DNA of 64,000 nt from Anisakis pegreffii (lineage: Eukaryota; Nematoda; Chromadorea; Rhabditida; Anisakidae). Made by a program: the position numbers and the translations under genes. Where the stretch lies: contig JAPYMA010001512.1 of assembly GCA_035041965.1 (NCBI GenBank), forward strand, positions 30,832 through 94,831, in the 5' to 3' direction. Under the pieces are notes generated by a model, which worked only from the letters and a program-made list of their open reading frames with translations, did no database searches and was not told the DNA's origin. Shown piece by piece: positions 63,897-64,000 of the stretch (positions are counted from its first letter, which is position 1; every line of letters begins with the position of its first letter).

Positions 63897-63988
63897 CTGT
63901 CGAATTAGTTCGATGATCAATTGAATTTCACGAAACTCGTCGGCGAATCCAGAACCCTGGTCCATCCAACGTCTCCGATCCACGCGAT
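63897..63988 (-). CDS. Possible internal exon of a gene running in from the right, partial
   Basis: The minus strand has a good acceptor (TTTGATTTCAG) at 63989, then a 92-nt open frame reading RVDRRRWMDQGSGFADEFRE and onward, to a weak donor CAG/GTCATT at 63896. The F-x-x-E-F-x-E-I-Q pattern is reminiscent of the segment before a tyrosine phosphatase domain or a syntaxin N-terminal helix, but it is too short to choose. A second exon-like block (about 63309-63257, minus; acceptor CTTCCAG, donor GTAAAT) is phase-compatible. Confidence 0.3.
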
Positions 63989-64000
63989 CTGAAATCAAAG

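Overview
This AT-rich window is most likely nuclear DNA of a nematode. The evidence is a cuticlin-type ZP gene with many small exons, short (T)TTTCAG-style splice acceptors with GT donors, acceptors close upstream of start codons of the kind used for spliced-leader trans-splicing, and a eukaryotic tRNA-Cys with internal A and B boxes. I cannot name the genus. Gene models were built by hand by checking reading phase across every intron; none has been tested against transcripts.

Layout. 505-6118 (+) is an 8-exon cuticlin-like ZP-domain protein with signal peptide, furin-like site and C-terminal membrane anchor. 6682-6753 (-) is tRNA-Cys(GCA). 9360-12258 (+) is a 3-exon bZIP factor of the CES-2/PAR type, whose second intron holds two copies of a roughly 410-bp direct repeat. 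15829-15102 (-) is a small single-pass membrane protein in 3 exons. 18333-27870 (+) is a tentative 6-exon acidic protein with a C-x2-C motif and long introns full of degenerate repeats. 31843-35444 (+) is an 11-exon SLC22-type major facilitator transporter.

The right third is dominated by two convergent paralogues of a SAFB-like nuclear RNA-binding protein. The plus copy (38788-47679, 11 exons, about 1046 aa) is SAP + one RRM + RE/RS-rich tail. The minus copy (61984-51246, 14 exons, about 1513 aa) is SAP + two RRMs + a much longer RE coiled coil. Matching exons keep the same phases and, in several cases, exactly the same lengths (174 nt for each RRM second half, 117 nt for one tail exon). This indicates one inverted gene duplication, followed by internal duplication of an acidic+RRM exon module in the minus copy. 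A small intact ORF sits in one intron of the minus copy.

The rest is intron and intergenic DNA with dispersed degenerate repeats, one probable terminal-inverted-repeat element (62595-62784), several hairpins, and a GC-rich palindromic island at about 50.1 kb. I found no bacterial or viral genes, CRISPR arrays or complete transposase genes. The genes appear functionally unrelated to one another apart from the SAFB pair.
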